This document shows, piece after piece, positions 1-11,374 of a DNA stretch of 64,000 nt. Location: positions 62,324,442 to 62,388,441 of the forward strand of contig CM055094.1 in NCBI GenBank assembly GCA_029204225.1. Direction: 5' to 3'. How positions within the stretch are numbered: the stretch's first letter is position 1; every line of letters starts with the position of its first letter. The notes under the pieces are model-generated. The model was given only the letters and a program-made list of their open reading frames with translations, made no database searches and was not told where the DNA came from. The position numbers were made by a program, and so were the translations under genes. This stretch comes from Diphasiastrum complanatum (taxonomy: Eukaryota > Streptophyta > Lycopodiopsida > Lycopodiales > Lycopodiaceae).

Positions 1-59
1 CTTTGGTCTACCCAACCCCTATGGTCTACCCAATGTTAACCTTTATGGGCATTTGGAAT

Positions 60-500
60 AGAACTCTTGAAGGCAATCAAGCTGTCTTTGTAGGCCCTCC
101 CGGATAGGTGAAACTAGAACCACATTATTTGGAGAATGGCGATCAAGATGTCTCCAAGTTTGCATCTAGACCCACCACACTCATTGCTCAATAACTCTCT
201 CCAACTTGTCACAATATAGTCCAAAAAGTGTGGGCGAAAGGAAACACCCCTGCTTCACCCCAATGGTGCTCATGATTCACTCAAAAATACCTTAGTCACT
301 TTGAAAACAATCCATAATTTCTCACAAAATGTCATTATTGCAAGAACTGTGTCATCAGAAAAACTAGGGTCTCGTATCTGCTGAATAAGTAAGGAGTGTG
401 GGACAGAGTCAAAGGCCTTCATGAAGTCAATGAAGTAGCAATAAACTCGCTTTCTCTAGTGTCTTGGTTCCTCAATGATGGTTCTTACAGTAATTATATG
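60..500 (-). mobile_element. degraded LINE reverse-transcriptase fragment
   Basis: Read on the minus strand, about 195-270 gives GVKQGCFLSPTLFGLYCDKL, the RT stretch before the catalytic YADD block, and 405-490 matches the DFRKA region. Both have counterparts in the LINE at 1985-4930 (around 2985-3045 and 3180-3260), so this is a diverged relative. No long frame survives. The spacing between the two blocks is shortened compared with the other copy. It is a dead fragment. Confidence 0.75.
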
Positions 501-528
501 ATTTGTGGTGGAGTCAATGTTTAGATAC

Positions 529-595
529 CCGGTTCGAACTGACCGATTCGATGGTACGAACCGTGCTCGAATCAGATAGGCCAGGTTCGAACCGG
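529..595. repeat. inverted repeat with CCGGTTCGAAC arms
   Basis: CCGGTTCGAAC at 529-539 is repeated in inverse orientation at 585-595, separated by 45 bases. Each arm contains the palindrome GTTCGAAC. It lies just right of the LINE fragment. It could be the remains of a small foldback element; no target duplication was recognised. Confidence 0.4.
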
Positions 596-1037
596 TTTTG
601 GGGTTTTTGCATGTTTATTGAAATTTGATTCTATATGAGGATTAACCTTGATTCACATTATTGAGACAAGCCTAAATTGGTGCATCTAAGTAAATTGTAA
701 TCAATGATCATTTAATCAGGCAAGGCATTTACTTGGTGGAATGGGACCTTAATGGTCATTGGTAAAAAATGCCGCAGTTAGCATCTAGTGGACTGTCAAT
801 GGATTGATCATTGTGGACACTGGCTGCATAGGGCAAACTCCAAGACTTGGGGATGAGCATGGATTTCAAATATGCCATATGGTTGGAACTTGGAACTTGG
901 AACTTGGGCAATGGATATTGAGTTTGATTTCTAGACTGTGGCAAACTGTATCCTATTCAGTTACCGGTAGGTAGTAGGTAACAACTTGTCAAGTTAGTCC
1001 TCGATGAGCCTTTACAACTTCAGTCTCTTATAGTTAG

Positions 1038-1165
1038 TATGATGCTTTGATAGAAAATCATTCATGGGATCTAGTAGATCTTCCTCAAGGGAAAAATGTT
1101 CTTGGTTGTAAATGGGTACAATCAAGATGGTGCTATTAATAAGTATATGTGAGAGCCAAGGGTAG
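1038..1165 (+). mobile_element. Ty1/copia reverse-transcriptase scrap
   Basis: The plus strand reads YDALIENHSWDLVDLPQG, then a GCKWV-like stretch, then after a short deletion NQDGAINKY. This is the start of the copia RT domain (RVT_2) and aligns with the equivalent part of copia-1 near 55230-55360, which is on the other strand. Only about 40 codons remain. The remnant is non-functional. Confidence 0.75.
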
Positions 1166-1713
1166 GTAAATGAGATACGAAGACGCATGTGAATCATGAT
1201 CTAATGTTAATGCATGAGATTATAGATACAAAGTTGACATGTGTTAATGAGAGGCCTCAAGCAAGATACTACACCACTACTAGGCACCTTAAGCTCATAG
1301 AATCTAGATACAAGAGGGTCGAGGCATGCTAAAGTTTTATGTCAGGTTCAGTCCTTCCTCCAGTTTTAGATTGCATCTAGAATCTAGTTGGGAGACAAGC
1401 ACATAAACTCGTACAATTGTGACCTGTCAACGTGTTACTTCAATAGTTCGGTACTCGATTTCTAGATCACAACGCACATCAGCGATGGTTTTGAGAAGAT
1501 TCATTTTTCCATTGCCTAGGTCCTACATGCATGGATGATGGTCTTACTCTTGATTTAGAAAAAGGAAGAGAGCAGTGTGTCCTCATAGATGAAGCTGCCC
1601 TGGCCACTATCTCTTCTATCATCAAGATTCAATACTAAATAGTTTACCTAACCTTTCGGATCCCTAACCTTTGGCATCGTACTATGTAGGCTCGTCCTAA
1701 TTCCTATCTAATA

Positions 1714-1732
1714 CTAAACCCTAAACCCTAAC
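1714..1732. repeat. two-unit plant telomere-like motif
   Basis: TAAACCCTAAACCCTAAC contains about 2.5 units of the plant telomere repeat CCCTAAA. This is too short to be telomeric. Such short interstitial motifs also occur in plant promoters as telo-boxes, but no gene start was recognised here. Confidence 0.35.
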
Positions 1733-1810
1733 ACCTAATACCTATCACTAATTACCTGAATCCTAATACGTATTTAATATAATCTATCATCTTTCAATAT
1801 TCACTCCCCA

Positions 1811-1835
1811 ACCTTGAACCTTGAACCTTGAACCT
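1811..1835. repeat. short ACCTTGA tandem repeat
   Basis: Three and a half perfect copies of the heptamer ACCTTGA lie in otherwise unremarkable A/T-rich sequence that is also rich in CCTAA-type words (1700-1900). Confidence 0.6.
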
Positions 1836-2209
1836 ACTTACTACTTAGTACTAAGACTTTCTAACTTCTAATTCTAACACACTCAATCCTCTCAAGCCTC
1901 AAGGCTCACACTCCTAAATTCTAAGCTCTCTCCCTCTCCCTCACACTCACACTCTGTTAGGGACCCAACTCCCTTGGGTCCACGAAGCTGTCCTATACGA
2001 TACCTTAGACCAAAAGATAATGGCTGTGTAAGATATGTTGGAAGGATAGGAATACCCGTAGTATCCAACCGTAGTAGATGTGTGCCATAGAAATGTATCT
2101 TGACCTTATCAAGGTCAAGCTGTGACCATATAGTGCGTATGTAGCTCCGATAAATATGCTATTTGATATAAGCATGGGTCCCGCTCGAAAGATCAAGCAT
2201 AGATAAGCC

Positions 2210-3961
2210 CTAAGTCCGAAGAAGGGCTGAGACACTGCCAAGCCAAGTATGCTTGGCCCCCTTTCCTACAATGGTGCGTGATGAAGTGAGAGCAGCAACA
2301 ATATATCTGGAAGTGTCTAACTCTGATATCCTGTGAAGAAAGGTAATGATCTGAAACATAGCACCGATAACCAGGGGAGGGGAAGCAAACTCCGCTAATA
2401 TGATATCATGTGGCACCGAGGGCTTAGCCCTAATCATCCTGCTAAGCATGAGAATCTGGATATGAGTAAGATCCCTCCAAGTATCACGTGATAAATCCGG
2501 ACACCAAGTCTCAGCAGAGTATAAAACAACCGGGGAGACAGTGGTAGAAAATAGCAAGCATCTGGTAGCAGGGTCCTGTACATAATATGTGGAACAAAAT
2601 CTCTCCATATGAACAAGAGAAGTATGCCCCTTACGGAGTCTGGTGAGGGCTGCCGGTCGAAAGGTGAGTAGTGGACCAGTGAAAAGTACTCCCAAATAAG
2701 TGTAAGAGGTCACAATCTCAATCGACAACCCATCATAATAGAAGGTCACATCTCTCATATGCTGTCTATTGGTGTTGAACACCATAATCTTGGTCTTCTT
2801 AGTATGAACCATCAATCCCCAAAGCTGACAGAAGCGATGTAAAGCAGAAAGGTGTCTCTGTAAGCTAGTTGCAGAGGATGAGAGAAGAACCACATCATCA
2901 GCGTATAGGCGAATGGGAATAATAATATCTGCTAAGGGACATCCCTCTCCACCTTCCTTGCGAATAATCCGCTCGAGGTCATCAATATATAGTGCGAAGA
3001 GAGTAGGTGATAAGGGGCAGCCCTGCTTCACTCCAATGGTAGAATGTATCAGCGGGGACCAACCACCACCGTCTTTGAAACGCGCCCAAACTCGCTCATA
3101 TAAAGTAATGGTCGCGGCAATAGTCTCGTCTGTGAAGCCAAGTGAAGGTAATCTCTAGAAAAGGAAATGTCTCGGAACTGAGTCAAAGCTTTGCGGAAGT
3201 CCACAAAGCAGCAATAAACTCTCTGTCTCTGATGTCGTGTCTCCTCAATGATGCATCTCAAAATGAAAATTTGATCTGAGGTAGAGTATCCTGGTCTGAA
3301 CCCAGCCTGACCCATAGCATGTAAATCCTCACTCTCAGCAAAAGATCCAGTAGCCGTCTGCAAAATGGAACCATAAATCTTAGATAAAGTGTGACCAATC
3401 ATAATAGTGCGGTAGTTTTCTACATTCATGGAATCACCTGCCGTGAGGATGGGATGAAGGATATTAGTACACCATGCGGTAGGAAAACCAGAGGTCATAG
3501 CGGTGTTAAAAGCGTGAGCAATATAGGGCGAGATAAGGTGTGCTACAGTTTTTAGGAAATCTACGTTTAGAGAATCATAGTCAATGGCTTTATGAAGTTT
3601 GGCATGGTTAATGGCATTTTCAACCATGTGTGGAGTAAAAAGCGTGCACCCTGGTGGCTTTATGATACTGGTGTTGTTTGAGTGTTGTAGGGGAGTGTAA
3701 TCTGGCATATACCACATGTTTGTGAAGAGAGCAGCATTCTGCATCATACCAGCGGTTGTGAACACGTCTATGGGATGATATCGTCTTGGTGGGGAAAGAT
3801 GAGGACGCCGCAGTTAAGAGGGATTTAGAGAGAAAAGTGGCTTGTTGGTCAACTGATGTCATGAAAGGGAAGTTTGGTAAGTAGTTGGGACAGGGTTGTG
3901 GTGTAGTTTGCGAGTCCAGAGTGAGTAAAAGGGACACATTTGTGAGTAGAAGAGGAGCGTG

Positions 3962-3968
<7 letters not shown>
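2210..3968 (-). pseudogene. LINE ORF2: linker and reverse transcriptase, frameshifted
   Basis: Codes for the reverse transcriptase that would copy LINE RNA at the target site. A linker with WYDAEC (around 3805) is followed by RT blocks in 3765-3049 (NYRTIMIGHTLSKIYGSIL, QAGFRPGYSTSDQIFIL, CFVDFRKA) and then KQGCPLSPTLFALYIDDL and the catalytic YADDVVLLS in 3031-2210 (RVT_1 family). The two RT frames meet around 3170, just after DFRKA, where one missing T explains the shift: the expected continuation is found in the next frame. Upstream, a (GA)n tract at 3968-4040 replaces normal endonuclease sequence. The catalytic aspartates are still present, but the protein cannot be made intact. Confidence 0.85.

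Positions 3969-4040
<72 letters not shown>
3968..4040. repeat. (GA)n microsatellite inside the LINE
   Basis: A pure (GA) run of about 55 bases continues as GA with interspersed A runs. It gives long Arg-Glu and Ser-Leu pseudo-frames that should not be called genes. Confidence 0.95.
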
Positions 4041-4242
4041 AGCTTTATTAACGTCTTTTCCATGCCAAAAGGCGTATAAGACGAAAAGGAGTACAACATA
4101 GGAAATGGAACTCGGACGGAACAATGCCGTCAACAGAAACTAAAGTAAAACTGCCATAAACACTGTTAACTCGGAAATACTATTTAAATCCTATGAGGAG
4201 GCAACATAGTTGAGGAAACATGGTATTATGACCATTTATAGA

Positions 4243-4745
4243 TCAACTGAACCCTCCTGATTTCTCTAACTTTACTTCTACCTCTACTCTCTCTATTCCT
4301 TTTTTGATTTCCAAGAAGTGCATTGTCCCGTCTTTGTAGATGAGACGTTTGCCCATGTCTTTCGCTCGTTGACGAGCTTTCTTCCGTTCTTCCACCTGTA
4401 CGTAGGTTAGGTCTTCATCCATGAAAATCTGAGTACCCTTTAATGTGGCTCGCTGACGGAGTGCCTCTCGCCTATGTGTTGCTGATGAGAAGCGGATTAC
4501 TAGGGTTTCCGCATCCTTTTTAGTGCGCCAGGCCTTGTGCAAGCCGGTTTCATGATGGTGGAGTGTATCCGTTAAAAATTTCTTGGCTTCGTTGATAGCG
4601 TCTTGCGTGTCCGGAAGTCCTCATACACGAACATTTAGGGCTTTTTGTTCCCGTAATTGAGATTCGTTGAAAGTAGCTGATATGAGTGAAACGGGAGCTA
4701 TGTTACCTTTGAGAACATCGGCCCATGTTTTCGCGCGGATCTGCT
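4243..4745 (-). pseudogene. LINE ORF1-like protein fragment with in-frame TGA
   Basis: The minus frame runs from AKTWADVLKGN (near 4730) through LREQKALNVRV, a stop, GLPD, and then LVIRFSSATHRREALRQRA and GTQIFMDEDLT. The pattern 'nvRv-GLpe' followed by 'v-F-s-r-eAL-~-r--lkGt-ifi-eDlt' is typical of LINE ORF1 RNA-binding proteins. The TGA at 4621-4623 interrupts the frame directly before GLPD. The upstream end is unclear because of another stop near 4755. It belongs to the same element as the RT to the left. Confidence 0.65.
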
Positions 4746-4949
4746 ATGGCAGCAGGGCGCACTGGAGGATGGGGGGAGTTACCCCCCCCCCTCGCTTGCG
4801 TGGATCCATGTGGAGATGGAGCGCTCCACGATCAGCCCGCAATCAGGCTCAGCCAGCGATCGCAGCACCAATGATGGCAGCCACAGGCAGCAGCAGTTAG
4901 CAGCGCGCGCCATCGCCCAGTGTGACCAGCACCCATCGCGGCCATCGCG

Positions 4950-4951
<2 letters not shown>

Positions 4952-5014
<63 letters not shown>
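4952..5014. repeat. (GA)n microsatellite
   Basis: About 31 GA units follow a G/C-rich stretch at the upstream edge of the LINE. It may mark the LINE's 5' boundary, because the next DNA (5040 onward) is A/T-rich and unlike the element. Confidence 0.95.
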
Positions 5015-5016
<2 letters not shown>

Positions 5017-5727
5017 CTGTAGTTGCTAGATCTGCTTATGTGTCCTTTGGTCAAAGATCCATCCTAGTCATACAATATTCGTATTGTGATCTACATATGC
5101 ATAAATTAAATGGGGAAGGTGGTGCACCCGCAGCTGCTTTCATGAGAACTTGCTGCACCTGACGTAGTTTCATGCTTTCTATAAAAACATTAGTGATCTC
5201 ATTAGGATTTAGGGGTTTTATTATACTTTCCCTCTCTTTTCAATATATTGATGAATATTACTCGCTGAAAGCCTATGCAAGCACTACTCCCATCCAAGCT
5301 AGTAAGCAAGAACTGTAATTGTGCTGATATGGTTTGAATCTATACATCATGGTAGTGGGGTTCAGATGACAGACCCAATGATTAAGAGGAATGCAGCTCT
5401 TGAGTGCCAATGTGGCTTCCTATTACTGTAACCTTTTTTGTTCTCCAAGTTTCACTCACCTCCGTTTGTTCACATGGAAGACTTTTTTTCACATACTTTT
5501 ATGCAGTCTGATCTTTTGTGTTTAATTTTGGGGCGTACTTGATATTATCCTCAGTAAATGTCCTAAAATCACTTCTCTCATTTTATATTTATTCAATCAC
5601 GCTCAACCCATGGCAGAAAGATGTAAGTACTAAGTATATCTAAATAAATGAAGGAGTATCATTTAAGCATTTCCAGAGTAGCTTAGTACAAAATTTGATC
5701 CCTTCTCAAATAACTTGAATTTCACAG

Positions 5728-7762
5728 GTACCATACAGATCCGTCTGGAACATTCTGGCAATGTGATGCTAAGGCTATTGGATCTGGTTCTGAGGGAGCT
5801 GATTCCTCATTGCAAGAGCATTACAATAAGGTACAGCCTTCACCAGACTAGAATTTAGAGTTTAGGATTGCATAAAAAATGAAAAGAAATAGGAACTACA
5901 ATCTGTTATGTGCCTGCAAGTTCTGCTATTTGGTGACTGTGGGTGGTTTTGTGCAATAAGGGTGTTATTTCACCTGTGGCCCATTCCTTCGCCAAGAACG
6001 TATTTCCCAAGTTTGCACTCTCAATATGAAATATGATATATCTGTCTTTATGAAAGTGGCCATTTTAAAGGATCTCGGTTGATTTTGTTTGATCCGTACC
6101 ACAGAGGCTATAATGCTTTCGAAAAAGGTAAAATAGAGGATGTTATGATGGTTGATCTCAATTATACAGGAGATGACGTTGGAGGAGGCAGAGACATTGG
6201 CACTTTCTACATTGAAGCAAGTGATGGAGGAAAAGGTAAAGCTTTTGGGCATAGCTCTTACCTCTCTTTTCATGGATACAAATCTTCAGTATCCTAATGC
6301 AATGATTTTTCCACTTCTTTGGTGTGGTTGGCATTATTTTTTGAATGTCTTTTTCTCTGTGCTAGTTTTGTTTTGAGAACAGCTTATTGATTGATGGAAT
6401 GTTGATTTACAATTCTTAAGGAATAAATGGGGTGCTATCAAGTATGAAACAAAAAGAAATGCATAGTCGATGTGGAATGAATTGAAACTTGAGTAACAAA
6501 TTCTCATACTGCTTCCTCTATGCTCTCCATGTTATTGATAATGGGTGATCCAATCCTAATAAACATGTTTTTTGGGAATTGAACCATGGCAATCTAATAT
6601 GAGGCTACTGTTTAGAATGTTCGATATTCATCAGCAAATTTGTTCGTTGCTAGACCAGCCCACGGGCTGTGGTGGTGTACCGTGCTTGGGTTGGGGTTGC
6701 CACGCAGTTTCAATTCCCTGACCGTCTGGGAGGATAGCCAGGCCAAAGGCCTGTTTAAGAATTTTTTTTTTGCTGCTGCTAGAACCATCAAATGTTGACC
6801 TTGCAAGACAACAGCAATGTCTCAGTGTTTTCCAAGATATATCAGATCTTCATTGAAGATAGTAAATTAATGGCCTTTTGCCAGATGCCTGCAGGGACCA
6901 TCTAGAAAGAGTGATGGCTTGTAAGGACCATACTCTCGACAACCAGCCACTTGTTGTGCCTGGAAGCTGCTACATACTTGAGTCGGATACACTAGATACA
7001 ATTTGAAAAGTAACATTAAATCAAGAACTAAGAAACTTCTACGAACTAATACTTGGGATGTCATGTTCGAGAGCAAATTGATCAGCACATGAAAAAATAT
7101 GTCATAGGCATCATCACAAAGAATCCTGATTCTAAGCCTTTGGAACCATTTGAATTGATTTAAATTGAGATTCAATAACTTTTTCTTTATAAAAAACTTG
7201 AAGTTCTGATGTTTTATTTGAAATTCTGAAAGAAATTAGATTTTTTTGGGATCATTTACAGTAGGACACAGTTATTCATTTGAATGTACTTACTTTTGTG
7301 CAGCAGAACTGGTGACCTGATTTTCATTTGCTGTTTTTAACAAGATTTGGTTTATGGCACTGTCATTCAACTGATAAAAGCACTGGTAGTTTGTATACTA
7401 ACTTGGCTGTTTTTCACAGAATTGGTGTTTTTGCATGCTGTAGTTAGCCTTTTTGATGTACAATGGATGGCTAGTGTGTTTGAACTAAAGACATAGTTGG
7501 GAACATTATTGTCTGTTGGTTTTCTATTGCTGGGATAATCTTTCACTCATTGTATGTCGGATCTGCTGCTGTTTTTATAAATGCTTCATTCATAGACACT
7601 TCTCGTATCTGCTCTAGCTGGACCACATCATCTAGTAAACATTCAGGTGGCTTTGCAATGTACTGGCAGGTGACGGCCTCAAATGTGGATATTGCGAAAG
7701 TGGCACCGAAGTTTCATTTATACACTCCTGCAGAAGTGGAGGTTGTAATAGCTCGATTATGA
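5728..7762 (+). CDS. PAE1: 20S proteasome subunit alpha-5, last three exons (5'-partial)
   Basis: Alpha-5 is one of seven subunits of the outer rings of the 20S proteasome, which gate substrate entry in nucleus and cytosol. Three exons are visible. The first, 5728-5830, encodes [20 protein letters not shown] and [12 protein letters not shown]. The second, 6170-6235, encodes [20 protein letters not shown] plus EK. The third, 7670-7762, encodes [20 protein letters not shown] through VVIARL and a TGA stop. All have AG/GT borders: acceptors TTCACAG, ATACAG and TGGCAG; donors GTACAG and GTAAAG. Phases fit, the first exon starting with the last base of a split codon. The order and wording match plant PAE proteins (PSMA5), which end in ARL. 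About 160 N-terminal residues are missing. I found no earlier exons in 1-5727, so they are either left of the window across a large LINE-bearing intron or lost. No inactivating change is seen in what remains. PAE1 is the Arabidopsis name. Confidence 0.93.
6659..6770 (+). mobile_element. possible T-tailed SINE in the alpha-5 intron
   Basis: This intronic stretch has a weak B-box-like GTTTCAATTCC (about 6708-6718) and ends in a run of ten T. It is flanked by TTGCTAGACCA on the left (about 6648-6658) and CTGCTAGAACCA on the right (about 6775-6786), which could be a target duplication. Plant Au-type SINEs also end in T runs. No convincing A-box was found, so the call is tentative. Confidence 0.3.
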
Positions 7763-8820
7763 TAGTCTTGGAACCTGTTTTGCAGTTAGATGAGTTGCAA
7801 ACAGCGCATTTTTGAAGAGGAGACTAAGGAGAACCTACTCAGCCACCGGCATATTTTCCATAGCACATCGTCCAGTTTGGCTGGTTGTCTGTAATGTTTG
7901 AGTACATTTGGATAAGTCTGGAGTATTGGAACTACAGAACATCATTTTATTTGTGAGTATCATTACTTGGATTTTTTAAACCACAGAAACTCATTTGTGT
8001 CAGTTTTTCATGTCTTTCTTTCCAGCATATGTCTTGAAAATGCTTTACAAGGTGTAGGATGCTGCACACGTTGCACATGGCATTGTTCCTTTCAAAATTT
8101 CCCTCCCATGGACTATTAATATACCTATTCTGGTATATAAATTTGAAACTGTTCTTTTAAAGGCTGGTTGTTTTTAGCTAAACATTCTAGAAAATCACGA
8201 TTCTGGGGCATTGCTTGAAATATCTTCACCTTTAGACGAATCCATGATTGCCTTTTATTTCTGAATCGCGTCTCCACTATCATCTTTATTGTTTCAATCA
8301 AAGCATATATATGCAATCTTCAATGCTACAGCCTAGACATTTTCCTTTGGTTCCAGTTCATATGCTTGTCCTGTATGTTGCCTCCAATTCATTTGTGAAG
8401 GCTTGTCCAAAAAATCTGCATGAAATAGTATTCTGGTGGAATATCAGATTAACCTCCAGAATTGTAGTTAGTATCAAATGTAAAAATATAGGTAGACAAT
8501 GTAAGTACTTCTACTCATTCCATATCCTCTGAATGTGCTGGCTATCTAGAGGGGAATTTACCTCCAAAAGATTGCTGATTACCACAGAATGTCATGCATC
8601 GAGATTGTTATATCCAGATGCAAGAGAATGTGAAGTCTTATGGACAATGATGCTATATTGCTCAATGCACTCATTGGTACCAGACTATCCTCTTTTGTCA
8701 GGCATTATAGTGAAAAGTCTTCATTTGAATTGTGCAAAAGCATGAGATATATCCCTGTAGTATGTCCATATTAGTTCATTCCACTATTAAAACATATTCA
8801 ACTTTAAAGTTCCAAGGAAG
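7763..8820. other. downstream region of alpha-5; nothing coding recognised
   Basis: A/T-rich DNA follows the alpha-5 stop codon and must include its 3' UTR, but no clear polyadenylation signal stands out. Frames of up to about 94 codons at 8125-8745 resemble nothing known to me and have no coding character. Confidence 0.4.
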
Positions 8821-8823
8821 CGA

Positions 8824-9030
8824 CCCCTGCGTCCGAACGCGCGTCCGCGTCCACGTCCACGTCCGGACGCGGACGCGCCAGGGGTGCGTCTGGGTACCCG
8901 GACGCGTCCGGTTTTTTTAAATTTTTTTTTTGATATTTTTAGACTTAAAAAAATCAAAAAAAAAAAATATGGACGCGTCCGACCCCGCGTCTGGGTCCGG
9001 ATGCCGGACGCGGAATGTCCGGCCCGGACC
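8824..9030. repeat. GC-rich double hairpin island
   Basis: GCGCGTCCGCGTCC (8839-8852) is the perfect inverse of 8865-8878, with a 12-base loop. The outer CCCCTG (8824-8829) pairs with CAGGGG (8879-8884). A second foldback follows: a T-rich arm and A-rich arm (about 8912-8968), flanked on both sides by the palindrome GGACGCGTCC. Words such as GCGTCC and GGACGC recur throughout. The block is CpG-rich in an A/T-rich neighbourhood. It looks like a foldback or MITE-like insertion; no target duplication was identified. Confidence 0.6.
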
Positions 9031-9684
9031 CTCATGTCTGTAACAGATATTGTTGGCCAGTTTATGGCATTCTAGGAGATAAGAATACAATTTTCTGACT
9101 GTTAAGAGCTAAGAATGAGAGTGTTTGTTCTTATGTGAATGGGAAGATCCATACAATTCTTTGAATGAATTCCATCTTTACCACTGAACATGGCACCTTG
9201 ATGGAAATGACAGCATCCTGATCGCCATTCTCATACGAATGAATGGTTGCTATTTGATTTCAAAGTCGTTGGACGTAAATCATATTTGATTCGTGTCCAA
9301 TCTTGAATTTCACCTTTGGTTATTCTTCCAATGTCATCCTGTTCATGTCTTTGTGGTGCAAACAGAAACCTTGAAATGCTGCAAATAACATCGAACTTGC
9401 TGATACAAGCATTTATAGTAAGATTCTAGTTGTCAAAATAAAATGCTGGATCATGTAAAACATTGTTTTAATGGAGTAAATTCACTGTTTCTCTTTTGAA
9501 TTGTATGTCAGCCAAAAAGTCACGTGTTTGTGTAGACGCATTTCCTCTATTTGAGATCAGTTCTTCTTCTTCAATCAATAAGAGGCACTTACAAGGCAAA
9601 CAAACTTGTGGGTTTGGATTGTGTTCATTTCTGCTACATATTCATTATGTTGCAGCCGAACATTTTCTGTGGGGTACAACAATG

Positions 9685-9773
9685 CTGCTTGGTTTCCAAG
9701 GGGAGGCTCTAACCTGGGACCAAGAAACTTTGGATGTCAAGCTAACTGGCTGAGCCAACCCTGTTAGGTGGGT
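9685..9773 (-). mobile_element. ultra-short tRNA-like SINE, copy 1
   Basis: On the minus strand it has an A-box-like TTGGCTCAGCCAG region, a B-box-like block, CCCCTTGG and the terminal hairpin CTTGGAAACCAAG. It is flanked by the direct repeat TACAACAATG at 9675-9684 and 9774-9783, a target-site duplication. The unit is only about 89 bases long and has no poly(A) tail. Confidence 0.75.
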
Positions 9774-9826
9774 TACAACAATGGCAACAGAGGCTTTGTT
9801 ATCGTAAAATTTCATTGCTTGGAGTG

Positions 9827-9912
9827 CATCTTGGTTTCCAAGGGGGGCTTGAACTTGGAACTAAAGAAACTTTGGATGCCAAGCTAAACAACTGAGCCAA
9901 TTCCGTTCGATG
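9827..9912 (-). mobile_element. ultra-short tRNA-like SINE, copy 2
   Basis: Same family and orientation as the copy at 9685-9773. The flanks CATTGCTTGGAGTG (9813-9826) and CATTGCTTGGAATG (9913-9926) form a 14-base target duplication with one mismatch. The element is about 86 bases, with the CTTGGAAACCAAG hairpin at its 3' end. Confidence 0.8.
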
Positions 9913-10260
9913 CATTGCTTGGAATGACAGGATGGAATACTCGAAGATTATGTAGTGCTGCTTGTGCTTAGATGTAGGTTCAGAAGCATTCTATTTTCTA
10001 TCTTTTTCGCATGTTTAGAGATTGTGAAATCTGGAATGGAAGGTCTCTTTTTGTTTACCGTTGAAACCGATTTAATGCGACATCCACAACATAAGGAATA
10101 CATTGCTATTGTCCTGATTTTATTTCACAAGATTTCGAGACATTGAATAACCAATTTGGTGTTTGAAAAACTGTCATTCAATAAGAAGGTACAAATTGTT
10201 GATGTTAGTATCATGATCGCGCCCTTGGACAAGTTTACTATATTGACAAGCTTGGATAAT

Positions 10261-10276
10261 CCCCCCCCCCCCCCCC
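10261..10276. repeat. poly(C) tract
   Basis: Sixteen consecutive C bases, so a G run on the minus strand. Assembly length may be unreliable here. Confidence 0.9.
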
Positions 10277-10845
10277 GGTTGCATTGGGCGTACCATAAGG
10301 TAATGTTGATCATTTATGAACCATTCACAAAGATTTACAAGCATGTATAATTGGGTCGAAGCTGCCAGCCATATAAAAGGGAGCTGAAGTTGCTTACCAC
10401 ATAATTAGGCCAAAGTTGACAACAGCATATTTGAATCATAAACTCCTAGTGGATTTTTATGCAAATAGTTTGATGGGGACAAAACCACCAAGAACAATGC
10501 CAATTCTATGGTCTTTAGCCTTTCAAAATGTAGAGGATCAAACTTTATAAGAAAAGAAAAAGAGAACTCCAAAAAAACTATAGCTTCTCAATATTACCAA
10601 AAGTAGCTACATCAATACAATTATGCTTCTTAAAAGAGTTACAGAAGCAATAACACTACTCTTGAGCGCTTTAGTGGATTGTATATGATAAACGATAGGT
10701 ATGATATTCTATGTGCTCCCTACTTGAACTACCATTATCTTGTCGTTATGTTCCCATGAACGAATATGCTTAAAATAATCCACCGTTGGAGAAGTTTGGT
10801 CCAGACGAGCCTTGAACGTAACGACAGTGCTCTTCCGGATCTGTT

Positions 10846-11196
10846 TCATAGACACAAAACATCTCCATCTACACTCTCAACATATGAAACTTGTTTAGCT
10901 TTACATTCATTGTTTGTATGACCTGGGGATCCGCACTTTTTACTCCAAACGTTAGGATTGGAAGAAGGTGTCTTCTGCCGCTTGTCCATCGAAACTTCAG
11001 ATATCTGGACTTTTAGATCTTGCATTTGTTTTGACAAGTCAACAATGTTCTTCTTCCAAACCTTGCCGTTCTTTACAAGAGGTTCTTTGGAAGGCTCGGT
11101 CTTCTTCTTAGTCTTTTTCTCCTTCTGGTGATTCTTATTGTCTCCTAAAGAACTAAAGCTCTCAGAGTCATACCCCACCCCCATTCTAACCACCAC
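10846..11196 (-). pseudogene. retrotransposon Gag remnant with zinc-knuckle relic
   Basis: A 116-codon minus-strand frame is rich in Lys/Glu and ends in SKKCGSPGHTNNECKAKQ, which fits a CCHC knuckle (C-x2-C-x4-H-x4-C) with the first cysteine changed to serine. Gag binds the element's RNA. The start is uncertain and no LTR or pol follows nearby, so it is an isolated relic. The lineage (gypsy or copia) cannot be decided. Confidence 0.5.
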
Positions 11197-11336
11197 CTAT
11201 TTATCTTTATGTCAAGTTGTTTTCCTGGATTGTCAAAAAGCAAATCATAGGCTTATGTTTTCTCTTCTTCCAACAAGCCTAACTTCACCTCTTCTTGGTT
11301 CAATACCAAATGGTTTATTAGCGACCCCTCCCCCCC

Positions 11337-11337
11337 C

Positions 11338-11374
<37 letters not shown>
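11337..11374. repeat. (CT)n microsatellite
   Basis: About 18 CT units with one interruption, preceded by a run of C bases. Confidence 0.9.

Larger units (their letters stand above)
1985..4930 (-). mobile_element. non-LTR retrotransposon (LINE), inactivated
   Basis: In the minus direction the order is an ORF1-like nucleic-acid-binding segment (about 4745-4243), an endonuclease-RT linker (about 3965-3770) and the RT domain (3765-2210), which is the order of plant and animal LINEs. The end points are approximate: no poly(A) tail or target duplication was recognised. The copy carries a nonsense codon in ORF1, a one-base frameshift in RT and a (GA)n tract interrupting ORF2. It lies antisense to, and immediately upstream of, the surviving proteasome alpha-5 exons, probably inside an intron of that gene (inference). 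Confidence 0.8.

Noticed and set aside
1714-1732. Telomeric repeat
   Set aside because: Only about 2.5 units.
3885-4133. Arg-Glu and Ser-Leu repeat proteins over (GA)n tracts (also at 4779-5054, 22288-22500 and 28715-28972)
   Set aside because: They are pure translations of microsatellites.
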